Below, piece by piece: positions 50,501-59,420 of a stretch of DNA of 64,000 nucleotides. Positions within the stretch are counted from its first letter, which is position 1. Every line of letters starts with the position of its first letter. The DNA comes from Symsagittifera roscoffensis (Eukaryota > Xenacoelomorpha > Acoela > Convolutidae): contig NC_087063.1 of the NCBI RefSeq assembly GCF_963678635.1, positions 43,538,759 through 43,602,758 on the forward strand, read 5' to 3'. A program made the translations under genes and the position numbers. The notes under the pieces were generated by a model. That model did not search any database. It saw only the letters and a program-made list of their open reading frames with translations, and was not told the DNA's origin.

Positions 50501-53500
50501 CAGGCAAAAATTGCAATGGGGGGAGAGCACAAAGCACCAAATATCAGTCTTCTCTATTGATATTACTTTACAGCCTTTTGGGACGGACAGAAGAAGCGTA
50601 AAACATTTTGATCCTGTTCTCTTATTCCAATTTGCATGAACATGCCTTCGATGTCTGCCGAGACTGCCATGGGGTTTTCTCTGAAGCGCAGCAAGATTCC
50701 GAACAAAAAATTGAGGTGATCAGGAACTGACTCAAGTTATGAGCTTAACGATAAACCTTTGATCTTGGAAGCTACATTGGCAACGCGTCTTACCACCCCA
50801 GGCTTATTCGGGTTGGTAACCGGATGATGAGGAAGGTGCCAAAATGTTTGCAGGCTGTGGAGACAAGAAGGTTACCGGTTTAACTTAGCCTTTGTCAAGA
50901 TGGGTGGTCAGCAATTTGCTGTAAAGATCTAGCGTGACGTGGTCTTTCTGTAGTCGGCGCTGCAGAGAATTTGATTGCGCTTTAGCGATTACGTAGTTGT
51001 TAGGTAGGGAGACCTTCTCTTTCACAAGAAACATTAGATATCTAGTTCCATCGTGAACGATACTATTTTGCATAAAACAGAATAGCTTCTCATTTAATGC
51101 AGAGTGCCGAGGAATGCTGAACTCTCTACATGTTGAATGTTGAATGTTAAACTCGCCGAGGAATGTCTTCAACTGTCCAAAGTTCTTCCATTAATTCTCT
51201 AAACTTGGATTTGTTGGAGTATTTTGTATCAATAAAATTAGTTGAGTGATGTGGAACCTTATCAGGAAAAAGTTTTGGATTCATCGGGTCCGTTATAGTC
51301 CAACCCAGACAGTTCCGAATTGCGCGAGGAATACATTGGGTCCTTTTTGTTGTCACGTTCGGCAATTAACCAAAAACATCCATACCGAGTAAAATTATAA
51401 CAATGTTGTCCTCGACAGAAGGAAAGTTAATATGGCTCAAATGGTTGAAATTAGCGCATGTTTTGTTGAGTTGGTTTTCCCAAATAAGTACTTGGTGGTT
51501 TGAAAATAGCACGATCAGATTCAATACTTCCGATGATCAAGTTCACAAGTTAAGAGCGCTGTGTGTCCTTGGAAAAAGTGTTTTACACGTCTAAACAAAT
51601 TGTCTGCCTTAGAATACAATGTAGCTTGTCTGCTGTTGCTTTGCAGGTGTACGAACAATTGCTGCAATTTTCCAATTTTGCATAGAAACTATTTAATTTG
51701 TTTTCTTTAAAAAGAGTTAAGGGCATAAACTGCAGTTGATTTTTAACATGGCAGAGTGCCTCCTGGTTCAACGCATCATCATTAGGTGGAAATGGAACAA
51801 TATAGGGTATCAGCACTGACTGGTGTTTTCTGCACAGTTATCGAGTGTGCACCGTTTTTTAGATTTACGGTCATTCAGTTTAAGACCATACAAACAGGTG
51901 AAGCAGAGCGAAAGTTGTTTGACCTGCTCGTTTCTTTTCAGAGAGTTTTAGGAACCGAGAGTTTTAAGAACTCTGGGAAACGACCCAAAAAGTGGTTCTG
52001 TTGATCAATCGGGCAGACAAAGTGAATTGAGCTAGTTTTATTACGGGATGAATTGAAACGTTTTGTTTCCTATCTGAGATTCCAATCCCTGTTTTTTTGA
52101 ATTGATCTTTAAATTTAGATCCTCCAGTATATGGTTTTTCAGGCTACCTCTAAGTTTTCACAAGCTTTTGCGTAATTGTTCAGCCAATCACTGAAGTTGA
52201 TATGGTATAATATACAAGGTGACGTAATCTATACCGTGAAGGATACAAAACGCCTCATTTTTCATGAAAACAACGGGAGGTAGTATATGCCGAGTGATTC
52301 CTGAGAGGATGCTCGACGCAAGATTTGCTTCATAATTGTTTGTCCGGAAGTTATAAACAAGCTTTTGTTGAAAAACTGAATATATCACGAAGGTTATTGG
52401 ATTGAGCATAAGATGTTGTTCCAAATCCTCTAGTTGCTTGATAAAAGCTGTTACTATGAAATTGGGATTACCAAATTGTCTAGTATGCTCAACATTTGCT
52501 TGGTTGTACTGACTGGAGCTTGTAACGAAACTTTTAGTTAAAAATTTGCCATCTCCAATGCATAATGATTGCAAGTATGATATTTTTTTCAACCGGACTT
52601 TTCCGTGGATTGCTCACAACTGCAGCTTGAAACAAACCACTGAATCCATTCGAGTGGATAGCGTAAGCTACAGCAATTTGAGTTGCCTGAAAGCTCTGTG
52701 GGTCCGAGATAAGCCGGTTGACTGTAACTACAACTGCTCACATTTAGTTCAGGTGGGTCGAATGTGGTGATGATTCGGAAGGTCCTAAAACCATTTTGTC
52801 ACAAAAATTCTGTAGGTTGATCTCGCAGCAAACAACTAGAAGAACTTCTCGGAGTAACGAGAGGTGAATTATGACTGTAAGTCATTTCTTTAAGGGTCGT
52901 AGACTGATGTTTGTCATAGCATAGGCTTCCAACATTGAAATTTTACTCTAGTAGATGGACCTTGATCCCTGAAGTTGTTTGTCATAACAGGACTGTTTGA
53001 GGTGCTAGCTGTGACAAATGTTGTATTCACTGTTGAAGTTAAAAAAAATTGGAGACACAAAATAGAGTTGTTGATGCCAACGAATTTTGATGGTTGGGAA
53101 CAGTGTTAGTACTCCTAACAGAAAAGCAATCACCGTGGTAATCAAAAGTTTTTTTCGTGATTTTTGAATTTCTTTGAGACATTGATTTTTCGATTGCGCA
53201 ACAGGAGGTTCTTTCACGACAATCTATTTCTTCCACGGAAACAAAACGCAGCCTAATTCATTCATTCATGATTGTTTTTCCTTGAGGGTCTGAAATTCAC
53301 AAATTTTTTCATTCATGATAGTTATTCACCGAGAGTCAGCTGAAAAACCTCAATATATGCTGAATTAGACATATTTTCTGTGAGTTGCTGCTCACGTTCT
53401 TCAACAAAACGTTATTTGTAATTTCCTTTTTTATTGAGCTTTTCTTGGTGCTTTTTTGATTATAAGTCGTTTTAAAACAGTCTGAGATGATAGAAACTTC

Positions 53501-56500
53501 CCTCGAGAAATTTATGTTTGCTGTGGAAAACACAAAATGATTAGTAGTGCTCACTCAATAGCAACGATAATCACCAATATGTCTCGAAAGTCAGATTGAA
53601 TCAACCAACATTAAGTGTTGTGCGGAAAGCACTGAATGAAGCATTAGTGACTACTAGTACGAATGTGCCCCGAGAGACACTAAGCGAAGAACCAGCGGCG
53701 AATGGTTCAACAAGAAAATGTGCCGCAGAAGGTGCGAGAGGGAGGACAGTTAACTACTAGTACCAATGTGTCCCCAGAGACACGAAGTGAAGAACCAGCG
53801 GAGACTGGTTCAACCAGAAGCAAGTATGCCGCGGAAGGCACGAGAGGGAGGAGTAGTTATTAGTAGTACCAATGTGTCCCGAGAAACATGTAGAAGAAAC
53901 AGTAGAGACTTGTTCAATCAGAAGCAAGTATGCCGCGGAAGGTACAAAAAAAACACTAATGATTACTAGAAGCAATGTTTGCGGAGATACCCAAAGACGA
54001 TAACCAGTGGGAACTGGTTTAGCACGAGCACAAAAGGGTGTGCTGCAGAAGGCACGAGAGGAAAATACTAGTGATGACTATCACCAATATATCCCGAAAG
54101 GAAAGACACGAGGAGGAGAACTAGTGGGGAAACGTTCAAAAGTAAGCAAGCCGGATGTTGACCAGCGAGAATGCAGGGCAACTAGGATTAGCAAGCTTTG
54201 ATTAGCAAAATGTTTTGTTGAAAAACGAAGGGGTCTGGAAAAAGAGCAGCGAAAAGCAGGGCTTGCTAGATGGGGCTAGCTATAAAAGCGACGGTGTGTT
54301 TCAGCGACACAAGAGAAGCTTTTGCGTAACAATAGGTGCTTTCAAGATTGCGTAGCATGAGGTTCTTTGAAGAAAATCTATTGCTTCCATGGAAAAAAAA
54401 ACATTGCCAGTTCATTTAAAATTTTCTCAAGTTCAATCATACATGATATTTATTCAATGAGGGTCTGCTGAAATTCCTCAAAATCTGCCTAATTAGAGAG
54501 TTCCTTTGTCAGTTGCTGTTCAAGTTCTTCAATGGAATGATATTTGTAATTCCCTTGGTTAATGAACTTTTTAATAGTACTTTTTTACATTTGGGTTGTT
54601 TTATTACAGTCTCATATGATGAAAACTGCCCTCGAGTGTTTATGTTTGCTATGGAAGACACGAAAACGAGTAGTAGTGCCCACTCACTAGCAATGATAGT
54701 CACCATTGTGTCTCGCAAGTCAGAATGAATCAACTAAAAGCGAGTGTGCTGCGGACAGAACTGGAGGAAGCACTAGTGACTACTCGTACCAGAGTGCCCC
54801 GCGAGACACCAAGCAAAGAAGCAGCGGCGAATAGTTGAACTCGAAGAAAGTGTGCCGCGGAAGGCACGAGAGAGAGGATTAAGGACTACTAGTACCAATG
54901 TCTCCCCAGAGACAGGAAGAGAAGAACCAGCGGAGACTTGTTCGAACAGAAGCAAGTGTGCTGCGGAAGGCACGAGAGGGAGTAGTAGTGATTAGAAGAA
55001 CTTATGTATACCGAGAGACAGTAGTAATGTGTCCCCAGAGACACGAAGAGAGAAACCAGCGGAGACTAGTTCGAACAGAAGAAAATGTGCAGCGGAAGGC
55101 ACGAGATGGAGGACTAGTGACTACTAGTAGCAATGTGTCCCCAGAGACACAAAGAGAAGAACCAGCGGAGACTAGTTCGAACAGAAGAAAGTGTGCAGCG
55201 GAAGGTACGAGGGGAGGACTAGTGATTACGAAACGAAGAACCAGAGACACGAAACGAAGAACCAGCGGAGTGTTCGAACAGAAGCAAGTGTGGCGCGAAA
55301 AGCACGAGAGGGAGGAGTAGTGAATAGGTGTACCAATGTGTCCCGAGAGACACGTAGAAGAACCAGCGGAGGCTGGTTGAACCAGAAGCAAGTATGTCGC
55401 GGAAGGCACGAGAAGGAGGAGTACTGATTAGTAGTACCAATTTGTCCCGAGAGACACATAGAAGTACCAGCAGAGACTGGTTCAACCAGAAGCTAGTATG
55501 CCGCGAAAAGCACGAGATTGAGGAGTGACGATTAGTAGTACCAATGTGTTCCGAGAGATACGTAGAAGAACCAGTGGAGACTGTTTGAACCAGAAGCAAG
55601 TATGCCGCGGAAGGCACGAGAGGGAGGAGTACTGATTAGTAGTACCAATGTGTCCCGAGAGACACGTAGAAGTACCAACAGAGACTTTTTCAACCAGAAG
55701 CAAACATGCCGCGGAAGGCACGGGAAAAACACTAATGATTACTAGAAGCAATGTTTGCAGAGAGACCCGAAGACGAGAACCAGTGTGAACTGGTTTAGCA
55801 CGAAGAGGGTGTAAAGCAGAAGGCACGAGAGGAAAGTACTAGTGTGGACTATCACCAATATGCCCCGAAAGGAAAGACACGAGGAGAAGAACTAGTGAGG
55901 AAACATTCAAAATTAAGCAAGTCGAATGATGATCAGCGAGAATGCAGGGCAACTAGGACTAGCAAGCTTTGAATTAGCAAAATGTTTTGTTGAAAAATGA
56001 AGGGGGCTTGAAAAAGAGCAGCGGAAAGCAGGGCTTGCTAGATTGGGCTAGCTATAAAAGTTGCGGTGTGTTTCAGCGACACAAGGGAAGCTGGATGACG
56101 ACCACCAGAAAGTTCGAATCAAGATTTAGATAAGCTCGCTGAAGTAACCAAATAAATAAGAAATGGTTAAGCATCTTTTCTTAGTTGCGGGAGTAGATGT
56201 GGTAGTAGTAGACTCTTCCTTTGTTCTCTGTGTCATAGAATGCCGCGTTTCTTATTTAAAATTAGCGTGCAAGATATCAATAAAGAGCTTTCAAGTCTGT
56301 TGAAGTTCGTTTGCTGTAGAAAATAGTTTTACTTTTTTGAAAAAAAAAATTAATTGGAAAACTTTCTGCAGAATTGATCAAAAGTTTCAGTTTTTGATTT
56401 TCTGAAAAACTTATGTAATTTTAAAGTTATGTAATTTTGATTCTATGATAATTTAAAACGTTTTGAATTTTTTAAATTGTTTTTAAATGATTTAATTGCT

Positions 56501-59244
56501 GACAGGGTTTATATTTAACAGCGCTTTTTCATAATGGGCCAATATGAAGAGAACTGACTCAAAATTCTATAAAAGTTCCAGGAATGAAAGAAGAAAATTG
56601 CTGTAAGCACATTTTTGTCTTGTTTTTAAGCCCGCGAGGAGTTTTTCAAAGTATTAATTTAAATTCCAAAAATCCAAAATTTAGAATTTTTTTGAAACCA
56701 GTTTAAGAACATCAAATGAAGAAAATGATTGAAATTCAATTAACAGAATCTGATGGTTTAAGGTTGCACTGACAAAATCATTTTATGTCGATCTAATCAA
56801 AAAAAAATTTCAAAGTTTTAGATTTACAGTTTTGCTTTTTCATTTTTTGTGTTGCACTGCAAAAACATAGTCAAGTTCATGAGTTTTTTGTGTCAAACCT
56901 TGACCCAAGTTAAGAAGATCAGCACTGTATACTAAATAAACTGTTGAAATGAAGATCTGACGAAGGTTTGAATTGTGGATTCGGTGCGGTCCCTTTGGAG
57001 TTCTAAAATTTTAAACTTCAGTTTTTCATGACAACCGTTTGTTTTTAAGAAGCCGATTTTGTTAGCATTGGTCCTAACGACATGCGCAAGTGCAGGGAGG
57101 ACTTGATTTGTGGCTCCCCCCTAATAGACGGAGGTAGTGTGTTCACCCAGGACGATGGGGGTCCTCTCTTCAAGGCCTACTGTGGCACATCCTCTCCCGA
57201 GTGTCTCTTCGGAATCGTTACTGGGGCCGAACGACGGCCAGGGGTCGGTAGGCACGATCACTTGACGCCCAGAGAAAGGTTTTTTCTTCAATTTTGTCTG
57301 AGTCTATTTTCAATATCGAGCGAGTAAAGCAAGCGAGCAGGCTTATTTTAGAAGGATAAGCCATGGCACTTTAGTTTAACTCAAGTAAAAAAAAAATCGA
57401 AGGTTTTTAGTGTTATTTCGGGAATAAGAGAATAAAAACTTCAAAAATTCAAAAAAAACTGCAAGAAAAAAAACAATTGTTTTAGTTCTTTCGTTTTTTT
57501 CTAGCCTTTTGACTGAAATCGTTCTCGATTGGCCTGTTTTATTGTGACTATCAAAGATACCTAAATTCTATGTTTTTGTCAGATTCTTTTATCACATGAC
57601 TCACAAAACCAACAAAAATCATGAAAAACATGAAAAACTGGAACATTCTGTGCTACTTGCACAGCAACCTGGCTATCCTTGTTATGAATTGCGATTATCT
57701 ATCGATAGCTTTGCTTTCGGTAGAGCCTGCTATTATTTTCTAGTACTTTAGATCGAAAAAGGGTTTTGATCACAATATAAATTTTTCATCGTTTTGTTTG
57801 GTCATTTATTGGATTTGTTGCATGGTTAAAGTACCAAGTTTGCTCTTCATAGCAAACTCCGATTAACACTTCTTTACGGGTGCTATTTTTTCTTGTTTAA
57901 ATAGCTACGTCTTTTTGATGTCCACTGGAATTGGCGAGGCCAGCATTATCATAGCATATTGTGTAACCGATTCGTAAATCTTTAACAAAACTGTTCGTAT
58001 CAAGGCAAAGCCCTGAATGTTCCGACTGTCTTTTAAGTCCTATGAAGCAGTGTTTGCTTAAAAAACGATTATATTTTTGAAAAAACAGAAAAAAAATGCG
58101 AAACTTTTGAGTTTTTTTAATCATCCCCTCACATGCCATATGAAGTACAATGTGTTAGATTTTGCTCCAATTAACAAATCACTCGTGGCAATTAAGCTTC
58201 CTTCAAACAATTTGGAACATTTTCTAAGACGGAACAAGACTGCTCGTCTATCAGGGCAAATTGAAAACCTATAAAGTTTTAGTAAGACAAAATTAAGCTA
58301 GCCTCAAATCAATTTGGAACGATTTCGTTGTGCCGGGTAATTCGCCCCGCAAAAATAATTCGCGTTACATTAGTTTGACGCCCCCAGTCAGGGATTTGAC
58401 CCTTCGCCGACCCAAAGAAAGCCATTTTAAGAAATCCATTTTTGGCAGACCAACCCTAAAGTTGTTCTATAGGCGCCTTCTGCGCCATCATATACTAACT
58501 TTGAGAGGGAGCACGCACCAAAAAAAACGCGATTTTTTGTCAAAGTTTTCAAAAAAGTGCCTAAAAACAGCTTTTGACCTGTTTTTTCAAAAATTTCGTG
58601 AAAATTTTCGAAAATTGTTTGAAAATCCGCCCCCCCCCCCTCGAGAAAATCCTAGAACCGCCCCCCATAACTTTACGAAAAATGATCACAAGTGAAACAT
58701 ATTTTCAATATTAAGCTTAGAATAACAATACCTTTTGAATGATAAGAAATTTTCAAATGGCTAGGGAAAAAGTCGAATTTTGTCTGAAGAAAAAAAATAC
58801 ATCAAGCACAAAAAATCCGTGACTGTCGTTACGAAAGTCGGGACAATAATCAATAATCATAACTGACGTTTATGCGATTGCCAGAGGATCTGTGAAAAGC
58901 AATCAGGCTTGTCTTATCATAGTCCGGCATTCCAGACTAAGTGTTATTTTGAGGAGCGAAACCCTTTTTTGCAACTCAAGACCGTTTTTTTTTTGCGTCC
59001 ATACCTTTCACGTGCTCCTCAACACACCTAGTCATGACTAAGAGTGATGTGGCTTTTCAGTAATGTTTTCTGTTCGGAGTCTGTGAGCTACTTCACCAGG
59101 GTGTCCAGCTACTACCACTGGATATCCTATATTATCAACACACACACCCCCAACACTCCCACTCAGTATCAAAGACAAGGTCAACGTCAAGGACAAGGTC
59201 AGGGTGGACACCATGGCCATGAAAAAGATTTGTATGTTAATTGA
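35365..59244 (+). CDS. Trypsin-fold serine protease homologue (five exons)
   Basis: Peptidase S1 fold. It starts at IING (mature N-terminus), with His57 in TAAHC (exon 1), Asp102 in SDLALI (exon 3), an SGMGT block where trypsins have GWGT, and [11 protein letters not shown] at the end (exon 5). The GDSGGP motif is QDDGGP: Ser195 is Asp, Gly193 is Gln and Cys191 is Phe. Asp194 is kept. Without the nucleophile it should not cleave peptide bonds; such homologues act as secreted binding or cofactor proteins in other animals. Phases match at introns 1-3 (1, 2, 1). Exon 4-5 joining works only with a longer exon 4. The tail is Gly/Gln/His-rich. A candidate AATAAA is at 59,415-59,420. Introns of about 9.0, 1.1, 11.1 and 1.8 kb are full of repeats. 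It could instead be a pseudogene, but no stop interrupts the exons. Confidence 0.8.
36060..37390. repeat. Dispersed repeat family, intron 1 copies
   Basis: About 36,935-37,390 shares with 57,960-58,830 and 62,595-63,010 the blocks AATCATCCCC..GC.AGCCATAT, CAAATAAGCTTCTTC, AACTTTATGAAAAATG and GTCGAAATTTTTCTGAAG. About 36,060-36,250 carries the last part reversed (TTGTTCCGACTTT..., then ...CAGACAAATTTCGACTTTTTA). A shorter piece lies at 38,900-39,200. Non-coding, probably a non-autonomous transposon. Confidence 0.6.
38320..42230 (+). repeat. Duplicated block (38,320-38,870 and 41,660-42,200)
   Basis: Two copies run from GACTAAATAAGTTTAAGTAG through ATTTGCTGAGGA and CATGGCTTTCACCAAA to AGGCGCACAATTTTG and beyond, in the same orientation and about 3.3 kb apart. 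The terminal hairpin segment also occurs immediately before the second copy (41,564-41,590), where AAATTGTGC and GCACAATTT form a perfect 9-bp inverted repeat around 11 bases. It looks like two insertions or partial tandems of one element. Confidence 0.75.
40098..41143. mobile_element. Nested fold-back element of about 1.05 kb
   Basis: The outer arms GACCAAAAATGCTAGTC (near 40,120) and its reverse complement (near 41,120) extend over about 55 bp. Inner arms (GGAAATTGTATGACTAGCC near 40,328 and its inverse near 40,985) form a second pair. At 40,312-40,341 CATACAATTTCCATA is followed directly by its exact reverse complement, a 30-bp perfect palindrome. A tandem duplication of about 117 bp (40,555-40,770) lies inside. 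No coding content. Confidence 0.7.
42811..43170. repeat. GC-rich imperfect inverted repeat with strand skew
   Basis: The left half is C-rich and the right half G-rich. Ends pair as TTGC..CTTAC..CCCAA.GTTTGCC against its complement (GGCAAACGTTGGGATG...GTAAGTGAGCAA). The centre near 42,962 is ACCGGATG. It stands out sharply from the AT-rich intron. Both strands are open by chance because of composition. It could be a MITE or an expanded palindromic satellite. Confidence 0.65.
44068..44235 (-). pseudogene. Minus-strand coding scrap in intron 1
   Basis: Open from a stop at 44,236 to a TAG at 44,068 with strongly protein-like content: [16 protein letters not shown], then [19 protein letters not shown] and [12 protein letters not shown] at the end. 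It has no Met at the start. It looks like the C-terminal end of a charged protein, perhaps from a transposon or a processed copy. Family unknown. Confidence 0.35.
44588..44678 (+). CDS. Protease homologue exon between His and Asp
   Basis: A 91-bp exon: acceptor TTTTTTCAG|CC, donor GA|GTAAAC. It contributes [14 protein letters not shown] and [12 protein letters not shown], matching the usual strand-loop-strand between His57 and Asp102. It starts with two bases (completing the one left by exon 1) and ends with two (completed by the first base of exon 3), so both neighbours agree in phase. It is too short for ordinary frame searches; I placed it by phase, splice signals and spacing to the catalytic Asp. 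Confidence 0.8.
44696..45453. mobile_element. Long fold-back element filling intron 2
   Basis: Two arms of about 350 bp (44,696-45,050 and 45,130-45,453) are reverse complements with modest divergence, ending in CAGTGCTGATTTAA and its complement. The left arm has a run of about 20 C (near 44,843) where the right arm has only GGGG. I see no clear target-site duplication. It starts 17 bp after the exon 2 donor and leaves about 310 bp before exon 3. It looks like a MITE-type or fold-back transposon, with a partial relative near 56,765-56,935. Confidence 0.85.
45764..45972 (+). CDS. Protease homologue exon with catalytic Asp
   Basis: Acceptor TTATTTTTCACAG|C, donor CAAG|GTGACT. It encodes [19 protein letters not shown], then LRPCASL, an SGMGTVSN block and [16 protein letters not shown] aligns with the family's (N)DIAL(I) and holds Asp102; LRPCASL matches the P.CLP region; GMGT replaces the usual GWGT. 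It ends with one base carried over. Confidence 0.85.
46128..47330. repeat. Composite array of 60-bp units and 375-bp spacers
   Basis: About three (46,128-46,300) and five (46,680-46,940) tandem copies of a 60-bp unit with CCGCCATACGCGATAGTTGC and the hairpin CACTC..GAGTG alternate with two copies of a spacer of about 370 bp (46,300-46,670 and 46,960-47,330) that starts TTGGTGATCACGAACTAAG and ends in a C-run before TTGA. The higher-order period is about 660 bp. The period of 60 keeps the minus strand open with a repeated [19 protein letters not shown]-like peptide, which I treat as a by-product. Confidence 0.9.
47331..48146. other. AT-rich stretch, possible 3' LTR remains of BEL/Pao
   Basis: I see no gene. 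Read on the minus strand, the end of the BEL/Pao remnant is followed by a purine-rich AAGGGAAAACCTAAAGGG and then TGTTAATGCTC, an arrangement like polypurine tract plus LTR start. I find no matching 5' copy. Confidence 0.3.
48147..52592 (-). pseudogene. Dead BEL/Pao LTR retrotransposon gag-pol
   Basis: On the minus strand, in order: a gag-like DUF1759-type region (52,188-52,592, with [20 protein letters not shown]); a Cys-rich piece (51,583-51,816); a protease end with ILLGMDVF (about 51,366-51,430); pre-RT and RT N-terminus (50,885-51,365, with LPNNY); RT palm with [20 protein letters not shown] (about 50,570-50,730) and [10 protein letters not shown] (about 50,300); RNase H end with [15 protein letters not shown] (49,566-49,778); the integrase zinc-binding region (49,027-49,344); the integrase core end with [11 protein letters not shown] (48,474-48,704); and a DUF5641-type tail with RRVWPLGRV (48,147-48,455). 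Many stops and frameshifts. The YVDD site is not intact. I could not pair LTRs. A TGTTAATGCTC just after the tail (48,091-48,101) might be the start of a 3' LTR. Confidence 0.85.
53005..53236 (-). CDS. Short frame with one predicted membrane segment
   Basis: A minus-strand frame of 70 codons contains [20 protein letters not shown], a likely single transmembrane segment preceded by basic residues. It lies upstream of the BEL/Pao remnant in its transcription direction. There is no recognised family, and it could be chance in this repeat-derived sequence. Confidence 0.15.
53190..54340 (+). mobile_element. LTR-like block, copy 1 (about three 104-bp repeats)
   Basis: Starts near GGTTCTTTCACGACAATC. 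It contains a leader shared with copy 2, about three 104-bp tandem units (53,640-53,960) and a tail with GCTATAAAAGCGACGGTG (TATA box, 54,280-54,288) followed by TTTCAGCGACACAAG. The structure (repeated upstream part, then TATA and a start region) resembles the U3-R part of an LTR on the plus strand. It is adjacent to a second, longer copy. Confidence 0.55.
54340..56300 (+). mobile_element. LTR-like block, copy 2 (about nine 104-bp repeats)
   Basis: Homologous to copy 1 from GGTTCTTTGAAGAAAATC through the TATA region (GCTATAAAAG near 56,050). The tandem part is expanded to about nine units (54,775-55,740). Each unit has the motif TGTCCCGAGAGACA and a CTGGTT.AACCAG inverted repeat. Downstream is an AATAAAG signal (56,279) followed by a T/G-rich TGTTGAAGTTCGTTTGCTGT, as at an LTR end. 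No internal coding region of a plus-strand element is found. Confidence 0.55.
56301..57049. other. End of intron 3, AT-rich
   Basis: I see no gene. Part of it (about 56,765-56,935) ends in GATCAGCACTGTATA and resembles the terminus of the intron 2 fold-back element. Confidence 0.4.
57050..57278 (+). CDS. Protease homologue exon with QDDGGP in place of GDSGGP
   Basis: The acceptor is TTTTTAAG|AA (57,049) or AAGAAG|CC (57,052), both in phase with exon 3. It encodes [37 protein letters not shown] and [13 protein letters not shown]. By alignment to the motif, residue 195 is Asp, 194 Asp (kept), 193 Gln, 191 Phe and 189 Ser. Two donors are possible: G|GTAGGC at 57,248 right after PGV, which is structurally natural but out of phase with exon 5, and AAAG|GTTTTT at 57,279, which is in phase but adds about ten residues. 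Confidence 0.8.
57279..59060 (+). other. Intron 4 with dispersed repeat and nested MITE
   Basis: Contains a reversed copy of the GGGC-GTT-GCCC repeat family (about 57,960-58,830) interrupted by a degenerate copy of the hAT-type MITE (58,379-58,668). No coding sequence recognised. Confidence 0.65.
58379..58668 (-). mobile_element. Degenerate hAT-type MITE, reverse orientation
   Basis: Shares in order with 63,301-63,695 (as reverse complement) the blocks CGACCCAAAG, AGGCGCCTTC.GCGCC, GCACC/GCGCCAAAAAA.CGC, AAGTGCCTAAAAAC and CTCGAGAAAATCCTAGA.CCGCCCC. It lacks an internal segment and has no clear target duplication. Confidence 0.75.
59061..59244 (+). CDS. Protease homologue last exon
   Basis: Acceptor GGCTTTTCAG|T. 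It encodes [13 protein letters not shown], the family's C-terminal helix, then a tail of Thr/Pro and Gly/Gln/His repeats ([19 protein letters not shown]) and a TGA. A nearer acceptor (CTGTGAG|C, 59,087) has the same phase. Either way the upstream exon must leave two bases. Confidence 0.7.
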
Positions 59245-59414
59245 GGATACGCCAACAGCATGGATGACAGAAAACCGAAAGTAAGACAGAGCTTGCAATA
59301 TGTTTGTGACTCTCGTCTGAATGAAATGAACGAGCAACCTGTTTATGAGTGTGAAACATTTTTATTTGACTGGAATTTTTCGTCAAATTTTGAAGTATTA
59401 CAACAATAATTGAA

Positions 59415-59420
59415 AATAAA
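59415..59420 (+). promoter_or_regulatory. Candidate polyadenylation signal AATAAA
   Basis: Lies 171 bp after the protease homologue stop codon, in GAAAATAAAGCTTTCC. It is the first canonical hexamer I noticed downstream, but such hexamers are common in AT-rich DNA. Confidence 0.4.

Noticed and set aside
54898-55826. Cys-rich or Arg-rich repetitive proteins on either strand
   Set aside because: The unit is about 104 bp, not a multiple of three, so frames shift between units. Better explained as LTR-like tandem repeats.
53190-56300. 5' LTR of the BEL/Pao relic
   Set aside because: The TATA boxes and AATAAA are on the plus strand while the relic is on the minus strand, and no matching sequence lies beyond the relic's other end.
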